Shown here piece by piece: positions 26,940-36,616 of a DNA stretch of 64,000 nt. Below the pieces are notes generated by a model that had not been told where the DNA came from, did not search any database, and worked only from the letters and a program-made list of their open reading frames with translations. Position numbers and translations under genes: made by a program. Origin of the DNA: Cyanophora paradoxa (taxonomy: Eukaryota > Glaucocystophyceae > Cyanophorales > Cyanophoraceae); the NCBI GenBank assembly GCA_004431415.1, contig QPMI01000119.1, positions 1-64,000 on the forward strand, in the 5' to 3' direction. Numbering within the stretch: the first letter of the stretch is position 1; each line of letters begins with the position of its first letter.

Positions 26940-27272
26940 ATGTCGCAGTTGATGCCCATAGCTCAGATTGAAAAGTACTTACCGTTGATGCGGGACAAAA
27001 AAGTATCACTTGTTGCGATTGGAGATAAGCCAAGCACACAAACAAACCTAGGTTTTCTGCAAGCTTACCGCCGATTTGGTCCTGACGGAATCAAAAAGGA
27101 GCTCGCAACCAAAAACACAACTTGGTATCAGCGAAGAGAGAATTACATTAAGAGGCGACTGGGAGGGCGTAATGGAGCACCATTTTGGGAGAAAGATAAA
27201 TCTGGCAGAACTATTCCAACACGTCTTGGACTCTCTCTGATTTCCTGGGCATTCATGCCGCCGCCTAATTAA
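26940..27272 (+). CDS. Hypothetical basic protein
   Basis: 110 residues from the ATG that follows an AT-rich TATATAAAAA box (alternative start 26952). It is rich in Lys/Arg with a conserved-looking tail (FWEKDKSGRTIPTRLGLSL). A resemblance to small KDKSGR-containing proteins of giant viruses and virophages is possible but not certain. The last 8 bases overlap the stop of the convergent patatin gene. Confidence 0.5.
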   Translation: MSQLMPIAQIEKYLPLMRDKKVSLVAIGDKPSTQTNLGFLQAYRRFGPDGIKKELATKNTTWYQRRENYIKRRLGGRNGAPFWEKDKSGRTIPTRLGLSLISWAFMPPPN

Positions 27273-28749
27273 TGTAACGTCCCCGGAAATCAAGCCGGAA
27301 TGCATTCACATTTATAAATTCGTTTGTTATAATTTGCACATAGTTATATACCTGTGGGGTGAACAAATGCGAGTCACTATGCATTAGATCGAAGCCTGCC
27401 ATTGTTGGGTTCGCAGCAAGCACATTTGCTAGGACTGTGTTTTCAAATAGTGCCCCGTCTCGTAAATATCCTAAGTTGGTCAGAATGCTGAAATTAAATA
27501 GGACTCCGGCAGCAAAGGCTGGCCCATACATAATGATTTGATGTAGCTCAAAAGGCTTTGGAAATTCGACTCTGATCCAGGGATTAGGTAGAGTGCCACC
27601 TTGGAACCCTGTTGAGTTGGGTCGCACATGAGAAGGTGGGTGCAATTCCTCAAAGTCGTTGCTTATGATGTTTGCATCTGGAATTATAAACCAGTTGACA
27701 TCAAATGGCGGCTCAACTGTTAAAGTAGACGATATGATTAGTCTCTCATCGTTCAGTAGGTCATAGTTTGCCAGTAGAAAGCTGCAGAGTGCATTTATTT
27801 TAGCATTTATTTCGATTTGTTTCAGCCATAAATCTGTTGTGGAAATCAAATAAGAAATATTCGATGGGGAGGCATCATCAAGCTTGCTCATGACTGCAGC
27901 TGGCAGCGGAACACTTAAACGCCAGTATCTTGTTAGATTCCTATCCGCATCAACTGGAAGCAGTTCCTGCATTTGGAAGTGCGATTCCAGCTCGCTACCA
28001 GCCATTAGCATAGAAATGATTGGGCTGCCTGAGAGGGATAGGATCCAGCCCAGGGCGCCCCAGCCTGACGTCTCCGAATTCGAAAAGCCTGCAGTCAATT
28101 GCTCACTGGCTTGGACTTCACCACAGCTAATGCTCACAAGAACAATTGGATCTTCTGCATCGTAAATTTTACTGGCGTGGCTGAGTGCAGCAACTGAGGG
28201 ATTATTCAAACAGGCAATTGCCCCGTCAACAAGGTTTTTGTCCCCTAGAACCTTCGGTGGAAAGAATGTAGGCGCTGCAGAAGATGCTCTCACTGCATCA
28301 CGAATCAGCGTGCTTGAATATGGCCCATCCTTCGTAAAAACTACGGGCTGCATCCGAACTGTATCAAACGCTGTTATTAATACATCTTTTGTCGATTCTG
28401 CAATTGTGTAGTCCTGGGCAACGTCTGTGAGCACCGACTCCAGAGGGTTTGCATCATAGCGGCTGCCTGAGAGCAAGCTTGTCAGTGATCTTGGATTTGC
28501 AAATATTGTTGGCAGGTTCGTTTGATATAGACTCAAGATATCACCTGCAGAATATCGGTAAGCGAGAACAGAGCCTGGAGTTGATGGGATAGCCAAACCG
28601 GCCGCTATTATTGCCCCTGTCGAGGTGCCTGCAAAGAAATCAAACAGCTGTGGAATTGCTTTCCCAGTAATCGCCTCGATCCGTTGCAGAATTCTGGCAA
28701 TAATTATACCACGAGCACCTCCACCTGATAACGAGAAAATCACCTTCAT
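27265..28749 (-). CDS. Patatin-like phospholipase with C-terminal discoidin-like domain (element 1)
   Basis: About 494 residues from ATG 28749. The N-terminus has the oxyanion-hole motif SLSGGGARGI, the nucleophile elbow FAGTSTGAI (catalytic Ser) and the DGA (catalytic Asp) in NLVDGAIACLNNP, so the Ser-Asp dyad is complete. The last 130 residues (WIRVEFPKPFELHQIIMYG ... NAFRLDFRGRYIN) look like an F5/8-type C (discoidin) carbohydrate/lipid-binding domain, as in the element 2 homologue (55508-57049). Patatins hydrolyse acyl chains of membrane lipids. Here it could breach a membrane during entry or exit. It is divergent from the fibre gene across 24 bp containing CTTATATAAAAA. Confidence 0.85.
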   Translation of the reverse strand: MKVIFSLSGGGARGIIIARILQRIEAITGKAIPQLFDFFAGTSTGAIIAAGLAIPSTPGSVLAYRYSAGDILSLYQTNLPTIFANPRSLTSLLSGSRYDANPLESVLTDVAQDYTIAESTKDVLITAFDTVRMQPVVFTKDGPYSSTLIRDAVRASSAAPTFFPPKVLGDKNLVDGAIACLNNPSVAALSHASKIYDAEDPIVLVSISCGEVQASEQLTAGFSNSETSGWGALGWILSLSGSPIISMLMAGSELESHFQMQELLPVDADRNLTRYWRLSVPLPAAVMSKLDDASPSNISYLISTTDLWLKQIEINAKINALCSFLLANYDLLNDERLIISSTLTVEPPFDVNWFIIPDANIISNDFEELHPPSHVRPNSTGFQGGTLPNPWIRVEFPKPFELHQIIMYGPAFAAGVLFNFSILTNLGYLRDGALFENTVLANVLAANPTMAGFDLMHSDSHLFTPQVYNYVQIITNEFINVNAFRLDFRGRYIN

Positions 28750-28773
28750 TTTTAAAAGGGGGCTTATATAAAA

Positions 28774-31700
28774 ATGTCCTATATCTTGAAGAAGCCAGTG
28801 CCACTTCGTAAAGCTCCAGATCTCGTGGATGATCGACATATAAATATTCGCGTTTTCGGAAGCATCTTGGCTGACTACAATGCAGATAAAGATATCCACA
28901 GGACCGAGTTCAATCGCCCAGCTGCATTAATTCTGCGGAACTCCCACGTTGGCGCCCCGGACATTGCGCAGAGATTTTGTCTGGGTCCAGCTGAAAATTA
29001 TGTTGCTGAAATAATCGGATCCAGGGCGTTGCCACGGCACCTGCGAATTGCCTCCTCAGGCACAGTTTCCAAGTATGATTCTGGTAGATTAATATTTAGG
29101 CTTCAAAACGATCGAGGGATTCACATATCAGCTCTACGTCTAATTGATGAATCCAATGCTGTCACAAACAAAACTGCGGCCCAAATTACAGGGAGAATTC
29201 TCCTTGGTGAAGATGCAGGGCTATCAGTGCTAGCATCACAAATTCAGCCGTTTCCCTGGGACTTACTATATACCGCTGCACGAGAAGCAAATATTTTATA
29301 CGGTTTTGATGTAAATCAAATCGATACCGAGCCAGCCACCAGGTTAGATATTCCTGGATGCACCTTTGGCTCGATCCTGATTGAGGCTGACAGGCACCTG
29401 CTCCCGGCGTTGCATGACAGTTACGATCTAGGGCTCCGCACCAGGCAGTGGCGAAATATTCATGGAACAAATATTTATCAGGATGGTAAGAAGGTTAGCA
29501 CTGAAGAGCAGGTTATCAACATTTTCAACTACTACTTCGGACCTATTGTCCCTATACCACCTCTTCCAGGGTTACCAAAGCCGCCAATCCCGGATGGACC
29601 TGGTCGAGAGCGAGTTGCTGATGAGACAGTTCCTTTCGGTCAACATATTGTCAGTTGGGAGCAAGTTCGCAATAAACCTATCTTCGAACCGAAAAAACAA
29701 ATAGATGAACAGTATTTACCTCCTGAAATCGATATATTAGAGCTTGATGATTACCAATTTGTCCCAGATGAGGAAGAGTTTTTACCTGACGGTTTCGACC
29801 CGCAAGAGTATGAGTATGATCAATACGACCCAAATGAGGAAGAGTATTTACCCGATGGTTTAGATCCACAAGAGTATGAGTATGAACAGAATTATGAACC
29901 CCATGAGGAATATTTAGCAGATGGTCTCGAACCACCAGTTGTGGATTATGAGCAACCTTATGAACCCCATGAGGAGTTTTTACCAGATGGATTACAACCG
30001 GAGCTTTTTGAGTTCTTTCCAGATTGGGAACAGATCAACAACAAACCAGCAAGATATCCACCAGAGGATCACAACCATGATTGGGATGAGATCTTGGGTA
30101 AACCTGAAAAATATCCACCTGAAGATCACAGGCATGATTGGGGCGATATCGATGGAATTCCACCTGAGTTTCCGCCGGAAGACCATAGGCATAATTGGGA
30201 CGAAATTGACGAACAGCCTACTTTTGCATCAGCAGGAAATGTATTATTAGGAGATATTAACAATGGTGTGAGTCTCTACCAAAATATAGACACACCAGAA
30301 AGATTACAATTAAACGATTATTATGTGAATCGTCAGGGAATCGATGCAGGCACCACAATGGATGGCGAATTGTATATTAGACCACCCACAAGGGATGTAA
30401 TATTACCACTTGGTGGTGGAATTGAAATTAAAAATACAAAACCAGGAATCTACTTAACAAACTACTACCCTGATGATGTCCCGATGACAGATAGTCTAAT
30501 TTCTCTACCATCTGATCCGGCAAACTATGATAACAAAGATGCTACTCTACAAATCAATGTGACTAATGTTAGCGATTTAGACGGATCAAGACCAAAATTA
30601 ATATTTAGTCGTGAACAACTCGCAGCAGAAACACTTCTAGGAGATCGTGACGATTATAAACAATGTGAGGTAGCATGGATTAAAACAAATTATAATGGTG
30701 GAGTTCCTGAGGGTCTTTTAGAAATCAATCAGAGAGCCTCAGCGAAAAACATTCATAACGAAAATATTTCAAGAGTCGTAACAGAAGATTATTTTAGATG
30801 GGATAATATCCCTGACGCACCCGAAAAATTCCCACCAGAAGACCATAGACACGATTGGGGAGATCTTGATAACGTCCCTCTAACGTTTCCACCAGATTTA
30901 CACAGGCACGATTGGGGAGATCTTGATAACGTCCCTCTAACGTTTCCACCAGATTTACACAGGCACGATTGGGGAGATCTTGATAACGTCCCTCTAACGT
31001 TTCCACCAGATTTACACAGGCACGATTGGGGAGATCTTGATAACGTGCCTCTAACATTTCCACCAGCATTACATCGTCACGATTGGGGCGATCTCGATAA
31101 TGTGCCTTTAACGTTTCCACCCAGCGCCCATAGGCACGATTGGGGAGAAATTGATAACGTCCCTCTAACATTTACACCATCGACACACAGGCACGTTTGG
31201 GGTCAAATAGACGAACAGCCAGTTTTTGCACAATTAAATGCAATTGGAAACGTTTTTAATGGAGTCACACTTTACCAATCAATTAATACACCTGAAAGGC
31301 TATTTTTGAATGATCATTATGTTAGTCTCAATGGGTCGTTTACAGGTGAAACAGGCACACCGATGGTGGGAACTCTTGCAGTAAGATTACCGAGGGATTC
31401 TATCGTGAATACAATTTACGATGGCGATTTTAATGTAGGAGTAAATGACACTTTCCCCAGTATCTATGTTACGAATTATCACCCCGGTGAAACAGGACAA
31501 GTAGCCGATTTTTCAGCAGCTATTCAAATAAACGTTACAGATCAAAGCCCATATGATGGAGCAAGACCTAAGATTGTGTTCACAAGGGAGAAAGTTGTAA
31601 ACTACCTTCCTGTTGTGGGACAACCCACAGATGATCACGGGAAATGTGAGATGGCGTGGATAAAAACAACATCAGGTGGCGCCTTAGAAGTCAATCAGAG

Positions 31701-33681
31701 AATGGCGGCGAAAAACTTACACAATACCACCCTTTCGGGTGTGGTTACAGATGATTACCTTACCAATAAAGGGTATCTTACCTCTGCAGACTTAAGCAGT
31801 TATACAACTGATGCAGAGTTAACAACAGCTCTTGCGAATTATCTACCTCTTACAGGTGGAACTGTCACAGGAACTGTGAATGCTACCACTCTACAAATTG
31901 GTGGAACAACAATTCCAAAAGGTTATGATTTCGACCAATTAGATGTTATTTCGACAGACAGATCTGCAAATAATTGGACTGTTACATGGGCATCAAGAAC
32001 AGGGCAAAATGGTTGCTACACCACACCACAAATTGATGAAGATTGCAGTGGTTGTTGGATGAGATGGCTCATTCCCACAGGTATGAAATCATTTTATATC
32101 CAGCACATGCCTTGGTATAATTGTAGATATTTTGATATCTATGGGCAAACAGTCAATGGATATCAACATTTCTTAAAACGAGTAAATGCCTATCAGGGAA
32201 TTCAAGAGGTGAATCAGGATGGAACACATAATACAATCTTGTTTGTCTCTATCAATTGCGAATTCTACAAATATATTTATGTCCAAGGTCGAAAAGGTCG
32301 CATTCATCTCACAGGTGTTTTTGGGTGGAGCAGACAGAGAGCAACTGATAATGAATTGGGCATGATCTCTTGGGATAATGTATTTAGTAAACCATCATTT
32401 TACTCAGCCGCAGACCTTCCACAAACCGCAACATGGGCAACAAATACATGGTTAAAATCAGTAGATGCAGTCGAGCGAATTTGGTTTGGTAATGGCGATT
32501 GCACATATATACGAGGGAGACCGAATGGTGACGGTGTGTCAATTGAATTTAGAGACTCAGCAGATGGAGCAATTTTAAAGTCTTATAACAATGGTAACTT
32601 TTGGGTGAAAAACACTATTACAGCACCCACTATTAATGCTACAACAGATCTTCAAATAAATGGTAATGCTGTTCCAAAGTTTCACACAGCAGATAAAACA
32701 GTAGGAGGTATTGCATTTAATAGATGTTCTGAGGGTTGGACATGGGCATGGAGTTCAGCATGGGATCCACATTATAATTATGGTTCATATGTTCATAATA
32801 ATCAAACGGATGATCAAACATCTACCGCTTGGATTGACTTCGATATACCTGATGGATACCACAAAGGAACAGCGTTTTTAACTTATTTACCTTGGACTAA
32901 CTCACGAATTTTTGAAATTTGGGGACTGAATCGACAAGGGAATGAAGTTTTTATTACATCAGTAAATAGTTATCAACCATACAGCACATCTCCTGATGGT
33001 AACCACAGTGGTATAAATAATGTTCCAATACATCTTGGTAATCGATTCCTCACAATTCGAATTAGACCAAAGATTGGAAGAGTTCATATTATGGGTATTA
33101 GTTACATGAAAATTTGGGTTGGAAATAGTTATGGCGGTCACACCGGCTATATTCATTGGAATAACGTTTATAGCAAACCCAATATCTTAACAGGAACTGT
33201 GGGGACTTGGTTTAATTCCAGTGATGGATATAATCGTATCCATTTCGGTAACCAAACTTCTACATATTTGAAAGGAGGGGGAGATATTCCCCTTGTATTC
33301 CGAAATGAACAAGATACTGATATTTGTTACATGTATCATGGAGGATGGATGTGGATTGGAGGTTATTTAACACAAGGAAGTGACATAAGATACAAAACCG
33401 ATATTAAAAAGATATCCGGCGCTCTTTCAGCAATAGAGAAATTAGAGGGAGTGAGTTTTAAACGAATTGGAAGTGAAAAAGATGGAGTTAAATTAGGTTT
33501 AATTGCACAAGATGTTCAAAAGGTAATACCAGAGGTAGTTAATGTTAAAAAAGACGATGGCTACCTATCTCTTGAATACACAGGTTTAATTCCAGTTCTC
33601 ATTGAAGCTGTGAAGGAGTTGTCCCAAAAATGCAAAGATCTACAGGATCAAATAGACCAAATTAAAAATGTCAAAGTATAA
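28774..33681 (+). CDS. Giant fibre protein with phage-like repeats and S74 chaperone domain
   Basis: 1,635 residues. Order: N-terminal region with DLGLRTRQWRNIHGTNIYQDG (a motif of phage tail-spike heads); acidic EEYLPDGLDPQEYEYE-type repeats; W-x-x-I-x-x-KP-x-x-(F/Y)PPEDHxH repeats; a second set of 57-bp (19-residue) tandem repeats around HRHDWGDLDNVPLTFPPDL (30850-31191); two related carbohydrate-binding-like beta regions; and a C-terminal Peptidase_S74/endosialidase chaperone (SDIRYKTDIKKISGALSAIE ... LGLIAQDVQKVIPEVV) ending in a coiled coil. S74 domains trimerise fibres and then cleave themselves off. Likely a host-recognition fibre on the virion. The N-terminal 700 residues closely match element 2's fibre, but the C-termini differ. 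Confidence 0.85.
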   Translation: MSYILKKPVPLRKAPDLVDDRHINIRVFGSILADYNADKDIHRTEFNRPAALILRNSHVGAPDIAQRFCLGPAENYVAEIIGSRALPRHLRIASSGTVSKYDSGRLIFRLQNDRGIHISALRLIDESNAVTNKTAAQITGRILLGEDAGLSVLASQIQPFPWDLLYTAAREANILYGFDVNQIDTEPATRLDIPGCTFGSILIEADRHLLPALHDSYDLGLRTRQWRNIHGTNIYQDGKKVSTEEQVINIFNYYFGPIVPIPPLPGLPKPPIPDGPGRERVADETVPFGQHIVSWEQVRNKPIFEPKKQIDEQYLPPEIDILELDDYQFVPDEEEFLPDGFDPQEYEYDQYDPNEEEYLPDGLDPQEYEYEQNYEPHEEYLADGLEPPVVDYEQPYEPHEEFLPDGLQPELFEFFPDWEQINNKPARYPPEDHNHDWDEILGKPEKYPPEDHRHDWGDIDGIPPEFPPEDHRHNWDEIDEQPTFASAGNVLLGDINNGVSLYQNIDTPERLQLNDYYVNRQGIDAGTTMDGELYIRPPTRDVILPLGGGIEIKNTKPGIYLTNYYPDDVPMTDSLISLPSDPANYDNKDATLQINVTNVSDLDGSRPKLIFSREQLAAETLLGDRDDYKQCEVAWIKTNYNGGVPEGLLEINQRASAKNIHNENISRVVTEDYFRWDNIPDAPEKFPPEDHRHDWGDLDNVPLTFPPDLHRHDWGDLDNVPLTFPPDLHRHDWGDLDNVPLTFPPDLHRHDWGDLDNVPLTFPPALHRHDWGDLDNVPLTFPPSAHRHDWGEIDNVPLTFTPSTHRHVWGQIDEQPVFAQLNAIGNVFNGVTLYQSINTPERLFLNDHYVSLNGSFTGETGTPMVGTLAVRLPRDSIVNTIYDGDFNVGVNDTFPSIYVTNYHPGETGQVADFSAAIQINVTDQSPYDGARPKIVFTREKVVNYLPVVGQPTDDHGKCEMAWIKTTSGGALEVNQRMAAKNLHNTTLSGVVTDDYLTNKGYLTSADLSSYTTDAELTTALANYLPLTGGTVTGTVNATTLQIGGTTIPKGYDFDQLDVISTDRSANNWTVTWASRTGQNGCYTTPQIDEDCSGCWMRWLIPTGMKSFYIQHMPWYNCRYFDIYGQTVNGYQHFLKRVNAYQGIQEVNQDGTHNTILFVSINCEFYKYIYVQGRKGRIHLTGVFGWSRQRATDNELGMISWDNVFSKPSFYSAADLPQTATWATNTWLKSVDAVERIWFGNGDCTYIRGRPNGDGVSIEFRDSADGAILKSYNNGNFWVKNTITAPTINATTDLQINGNAVPKFHTADKTVGGIAFNRCSEGWTWAWSSAWDPHYNYGSYVHNNQTDDQTSTAWIDFDIPDGYHKGTAFLTYLPWTNSRIFEIWGLNRQGNEVFITSVNSYQPYSTSPDGNHSGINNVPIHLGNRFLTIRIRPKIGRVHIMGISYMKIWVGNSYGGHTGYIHWNNVYSKPNILTGTVGTWFNSSDGYNRIHFGNQTSTYLKGGGDIPLVFRNEQDTDICYMYHGGWMWIGGYLTQGSDIRYKTDIKKISGALSAIEKLEGVSFKRIGSEKDGVKLGLIAQDVQKVIPEVVNVKKDDGYLSLEYTGLIPVLIEAVKELSQKCKDLQDQIDQIKNVKV

Positions 33682-33684
33682 TAA

Positions 33685-33993
33685 ATGGCGACGTATCCAC
33701 TTGGTGGAACTCCTTCTACTTCTTCTGAGCCTGTCGCTCTTGCTTTCGATACTATCAAACTTGTAGCCGCACTACAAACTGTCGAAAAAACAATACAACA
33801 AACTAACAAACTGTCACCGGTTGTTCATGAATATAAAAACCTCTTGGTTAATGTCCTTGCGCAATCGGCTTATGGTGATCCCGTAGCACGTTACGGCGAA
33901 TGTGATTCTAACCTTAAAGCGATGACAGCCAACCTTCAAGCTCTTTCTGTTGCTTACCAATCCCTTGGTTCGAATCTAATCACTTTGCCTTGA
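33685..33993 (+). CDS. Small hypothetical protein after the fibre
   Basis: 102 residues, starting 3 bases after the fibre stop. It is mostly helical (AFDTIKLVAALQTVEKTIQQ). No motif or homologue was recognised, and element 2 has no obvious counterpart. The tight spacing suggests co-expression with the fibre. Confidence 0.5.
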   Translation: MATYPLGGTPSTSSEPVALAFDTIKLVAALQTVEKTIQQTNKLSPVVHEYKNLLVNVLAQSAYGDPVARYGECDSNLKAMTANLQALSVAYQSLGSNLITLP

Positions 33994-34013
33994 TGGTAGT
34001 TTTATTTTTTTAT

Positions 34014-34033
34014 CCTTCTTAGTAAAAGAAGCA
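34014..34033 (+). promoter_or_regulatory. Conserved start-proximal hairpin/box
   Basis: CCTTCTTAGTAAAAGAAGCA directly before the ATG. The same 20 bases precede the homologous gene in element 2 (62471-62490). CTTCTT and AAGAAG can pair across AGTAA. Probable promoter or leader signal. Confidence 0.6.
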
Positions 34034-34891
34034 ATGGGTGAATATAATCGGGTTCAGCTACCTATCTATTCCCTGGGATCCCCTGCAATGCACTTTCGTC
34101 AGCATGAAGTTAATGATGAGGTTCGCGGTCTGGAATCCACTGAACGACCTAATTCTAATGGTAACTCTTTTGACAAAAACTCAATGATTCGAGTAAAAGA
34201 ACTCCGAGCCGACAAAAACTCAGGAGTGGTTAAAACAACTCGACTTCTTGTGACTAATGCTAACTTCTTCCAACCAACTAATGGAGGTCCTGATGCTTAC
34301 AGTGTTGATCTAAAAGCCCTCGATTTCGACAAGAATTCTGCTGCTGCTACAATTCGTTCAGGTGGAGCATTTATTGGTGGTGGTTGCAGAGTTTCAGGTC
34401 AACTCTCTTCTTCGATTGCATACAATGATGTCCCAGATACGTTGCCCCAAAATGTAGAAGACCCCCAACGAATCCGTTTGTATGCTCCTGTTTCACAGCA
34501 ACCATTTATAACTTTCTATAATGAAATAACCGTTACTCTTCTTAACTCTGTCGTTCCTGATGGATTTCCAAATGAGAGAGTAGTATATAATAATCAGGTC
34601 CCCATGGCTTTACAATCTCTGTGTCGTCCTGCAAACAATCAAATCGGGCATTACTACTTATATTTCGTTCAACCACATTTACATTTTGGTCGCGGTTATT
34701 GTTCTGTTGGAAATGGTGGAGCTGCATCATATGATCTGCACGTTACTGATCTTGGAACCTATCGAATTCTGATTGTTGGAGCAAGAACAGATATTGCTGC
34801 TGTGTCTGCTCTTCGTGGATATAATCCCAATGACATTTTGAATACAGCATTTTACCAGGAACCCGATATTATCGATGATCCAACACCTTAA
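34034..34891 (+). CDS. Fibre-head-type protein (RVKELRADK family), element 1 copy a
   Basis: 285 residues. The N-terminal module contains IRVKELRADKNSGVVKTTRLL and a GGAFIGGGCRVSGQL region shared by five genes in this window (34034, 34915, 61124, 62491, 63368). The C-terminal half is a beta-rich variable head. Near-identical at the N-terminus to 62491 of element 2. The shared base plus variable head is the organisation of receptor-binding decoration proteins. No enzymatic motif. The function is inferred. Confidence 0.65.
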   Translation: MGEYNRVQLPIYSLGSPAMHFRQHEVNDEVRGLESTERPNSNGNSFDKNSMIRVKELRADKNSGVVKTTRLLVTNANFFQPTNGGPDAYSVDLKALDFDKNSAAATIRSGGAFIGGGCRVSGQLSSSIAYNDVPDTLPQNVEDPQRIRLYAPVSQQPFITFYNEITVTLLNSVVPDGFPNERVVYNNQVPMALQSLCRPANNQIGHYYLYFVQPHLHFGRGYCSVGNGGAASYDLHVTDLGTYRILIVGARTDIAAVSALRGYNPNDILNTAFYQEPDIIDDPTP

Positions 34892-34914
34892 ATTATATAT
34901 TACTTTAATGTAAA

Positions 34915-35742
34915 ATGGCTGAATCAATAGAGCGTATTGTTACGGCACAACTATCTTTAGCCAGTCCTGCAAATCACGTTCTACAACACGCTTGTTTTGA
35001 TGATGTGGAAGGTCTTGAATCAACAGAAGTTCAGCCAACAATGAATACCTTCGGATCTACACATAAACTTCGATTGCAAGAACTCAGATGTGATAAAAAT
35101 AATGGTATAGTTAAGACAACAAAGTTGCTAGTTACGAATGCAGATTTCAGCTCACATTATGGAGATCCAGACAGTTATAGCTCCCCTATTTCGACTTATT
35201 CTTTCGAATCTAGGTCAGGAGCGATCAACTGCAAGACAGGGGGAGCATATATTGGTGATGGTTTGCGTGTTGGGGGAACAATCGGAGCTCCTCTCTTCGT
35301 GAACGACACGCCAAACCCGATCGACAATCTGACGCGGATTCGCACCTATGTCCCCGGTATGAATGCCCCCTATATAATCAAGATATTCCCCATTGTTGTT
35401 AATGAGCAGACATCAGTAGTTGATTCTCTGGTTGAAATTGGTGATCATTATAAGGTAGTAGTCGATATTCCACCAGATATTTATGCGCTCTGCCAGGTTG
35501 AGGGTGGAACTCCCAATATTACGGTGGTAATAACTCCTTACGATAATTTCGGTATTGCATATCATGGTGTAAATTTCGGATTAGAAGATTATCAGTTTTT
35601 AGTAAGAGCTACCAGGTTTGGTATCTACAAATGCATCCTTTATGCTGAACGAACCGATGCTATTGCTAAACAGAACACATATGCAGAATATGTTGGTACA
35701 AACAGGTATTTTCCTATATTCGGCAGCGATACGGCTCCATAG
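34915..35742 (+). CDS. Fibre-head-type protein, element 1 copy b
   Basis: 275 residues. Same N-terminal module in a second flavour (LRLQELRCDKNNGIVKTTKLL then GGAYIGDGLRVGGTI), with a different beta-rich head ending in GIYKCILYAERTDAIA. Its closest relative is the gene at 63368 in element 2 (same order, after the copy-a type gene), so the pair a-b is conserved between elements. It is preceded by an AT-rich TATATATTACTTTAATGTAAA box. Confidence 0.65.
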   Translation: MAESIERIVTAQLSLASPANHVLQHACFDDVEGLESTEVQPTMNTFGSTHKLRLQELRCDKNNGIVKTTKLLVTNADFSSHYGDPDSYSSPISTYSFESRSGAINCKTGGAYIGDGLRVGGTIGAPLFVNDTPNPIDNLTRIRTYVPGMNAPYIIKIFPIVVNEQTSVVDSLVEIGDHYKVVVDIPPDIYALCQVEGGTPNITVVITPYDNFGIAYHGVNFGLEDYQFLVRATRFGIYKCILYAERTDAIAKQNTYAEYVGTNRYFPIFGSDTAP

Positions 35743-35780
35743 CCGCATTCCTTTGTTTTTTTATATTTTTCCATTAATAG

Positions 35781-36107
35781 ATGGATTTGCTTCGAAAATT
35801 ATTGGATATGTTCCATCTCAACGTCACCAGCAAATTGAATTGTAGTTGCTGTGAGACGACCATTAATCTCGAAATATCGGACACTGAGGGCTCTCGAACC
35901 CCAGAAGCTCAGGTTTCGCCTATCAACACACCCAGGACTTCTAGGTCCAATTCTCCATTTACTCGAACTGACTCACCTATACCTTGGCTTGATGATGAAG
36001 GCCGAAGATTGTCGTGGCCTCCCCCAGATATCCCAAAGCCGCTGAAAAGAAAAAAGTCCTTGCTATCAAGTTTCAGAAAGGAGAAGCAATCCGATCTAGT
36101 GGAATGA
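35781..36107 (+). CDS. Conserved small protein with N-terminal amphipathic helix and CC motif
   Basis: 108 residues. It begins MDLLRKLLDMFHLN, then SCCETTINLEISDTEG, followed by a Ser/Pro/Thr-rich tail ending in basic KPLKRKKS. Element 2 has the counterpart at 45481-45714 (MDFLRKIIEMFNLH, GCCDTKVEIEFSDTE). The N-terminal helix plus paired cysteines could bind membrane or metal. The Ser/Pro tail looks phosphorylatable. In element 1 it is the last gene before the terminal repeat, in element 2 it lies in the capsid block. Unknown function. Confidence 0.6.
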   Translation: MDLLRKLLDMFHLNVTSKLNCSCCETTINLEISDTEGSRTPEAQVSPINTPRTSRSNSPFTRTDSPIPWLDDEGRRLSWPPPDIPKPLKRKKSLLSSFRKEKQSDLVE

Positions 36108-36169
36108 GGCCGCACCAGAGCGCTCTTTGGGCACAAAGTGCTTCAATGTACTCATTCATATCGCCTAGC

Positions 36170-36610
36170 CTGAGCTAAACGCCTTTTCCTCACTCAGCTT
36201 CTTCGTACTCATTCATATCGCCTAGCCTGAGCTAAACGCCTTTTCCTCTGTCAGCTTCTTCGTACTCATTAATATCGTCTAGAATTATCCTAAACCTGTT
36301 TCCTCTGTTAGCTTCTCTGTACACATCAATATCGTCTAGACTATTCTGCCACGTTCGTCTGCAGACCGCGCTCAAGGGGGCAGCGCTCCTCTTCGTCTAT
36401 TCTAGTTGTCAGCTCTGCCTTGTATAGTCCTCAGATATTTCTTTGTTAAGACTCCGACCCGAGTCTGGTAGACCTGGGAATTTGAGTCTCGTAGACGTAC
36501 AAGGTGAATTAACTGAAGAGGGGCTGGAGGTATACACTGGAAACGCATGGAATCGGGGGCAAAGGAGCGAAGCGGAATTGCCCGGGTGTGAGGTCCATGC
36601 GTATACAACA
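36170..36610 (-). repeat. Right terminal inverted repeat of element 1
   Basis: Reverse complement of the left terminus. The outermost 47 bases are identical, then blocks of identity are separated by diverged stretches. It has more copies of the internal subrepeat (three to four, containing GTACGAAGAAGCTGA on the complementary strand) than the left end. The inner boundary is approximate. Confidence 0.85.
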
Positions 36611-36616
36611 ATCAAC
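36611..36616. repeat. Target-site duplication, right copy (ATCAAC)
   Basis: Identical to 14993-14998. It directly follows the element tip ...CGTATACAACA. Confidence 0.85.

Larger units (their letters stand above)
14999..36610. mobile_element. Element 1: complete Polinton-like integrated virus (21,612 bp)
   Basis: Bounded by inverted termini beginning TGTTGTATACGCATGG and flanked by a 6-bp duplication. It encodes the Polinton hallmark set: a B-family DNA polymerase, an rve-type integrase, a packaging ATPase and a double-jelly-roll-type major capsid protein. It also has two minor-capsid-like proteins, a patatin-like phospholipase, phage-like fibre proteins, an HNH-AP2 endonuclease and small conserved proteins. 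It differs from canonical Polintons in having TG...CA tips and no recognisable adenain protease. The polymerase is frameshifted, and the two terminal repeats have diverged by many substitutions and indels, which suggests an old or decaying copy, although most other genes are open. Confidence 0.92.

Noticed and set aside
30794-31171. 125-codon minus-strand frame with perfect peptide repeats
   Set aside because: Antisense shadow of the 57-bp repeats in the fibre gene.
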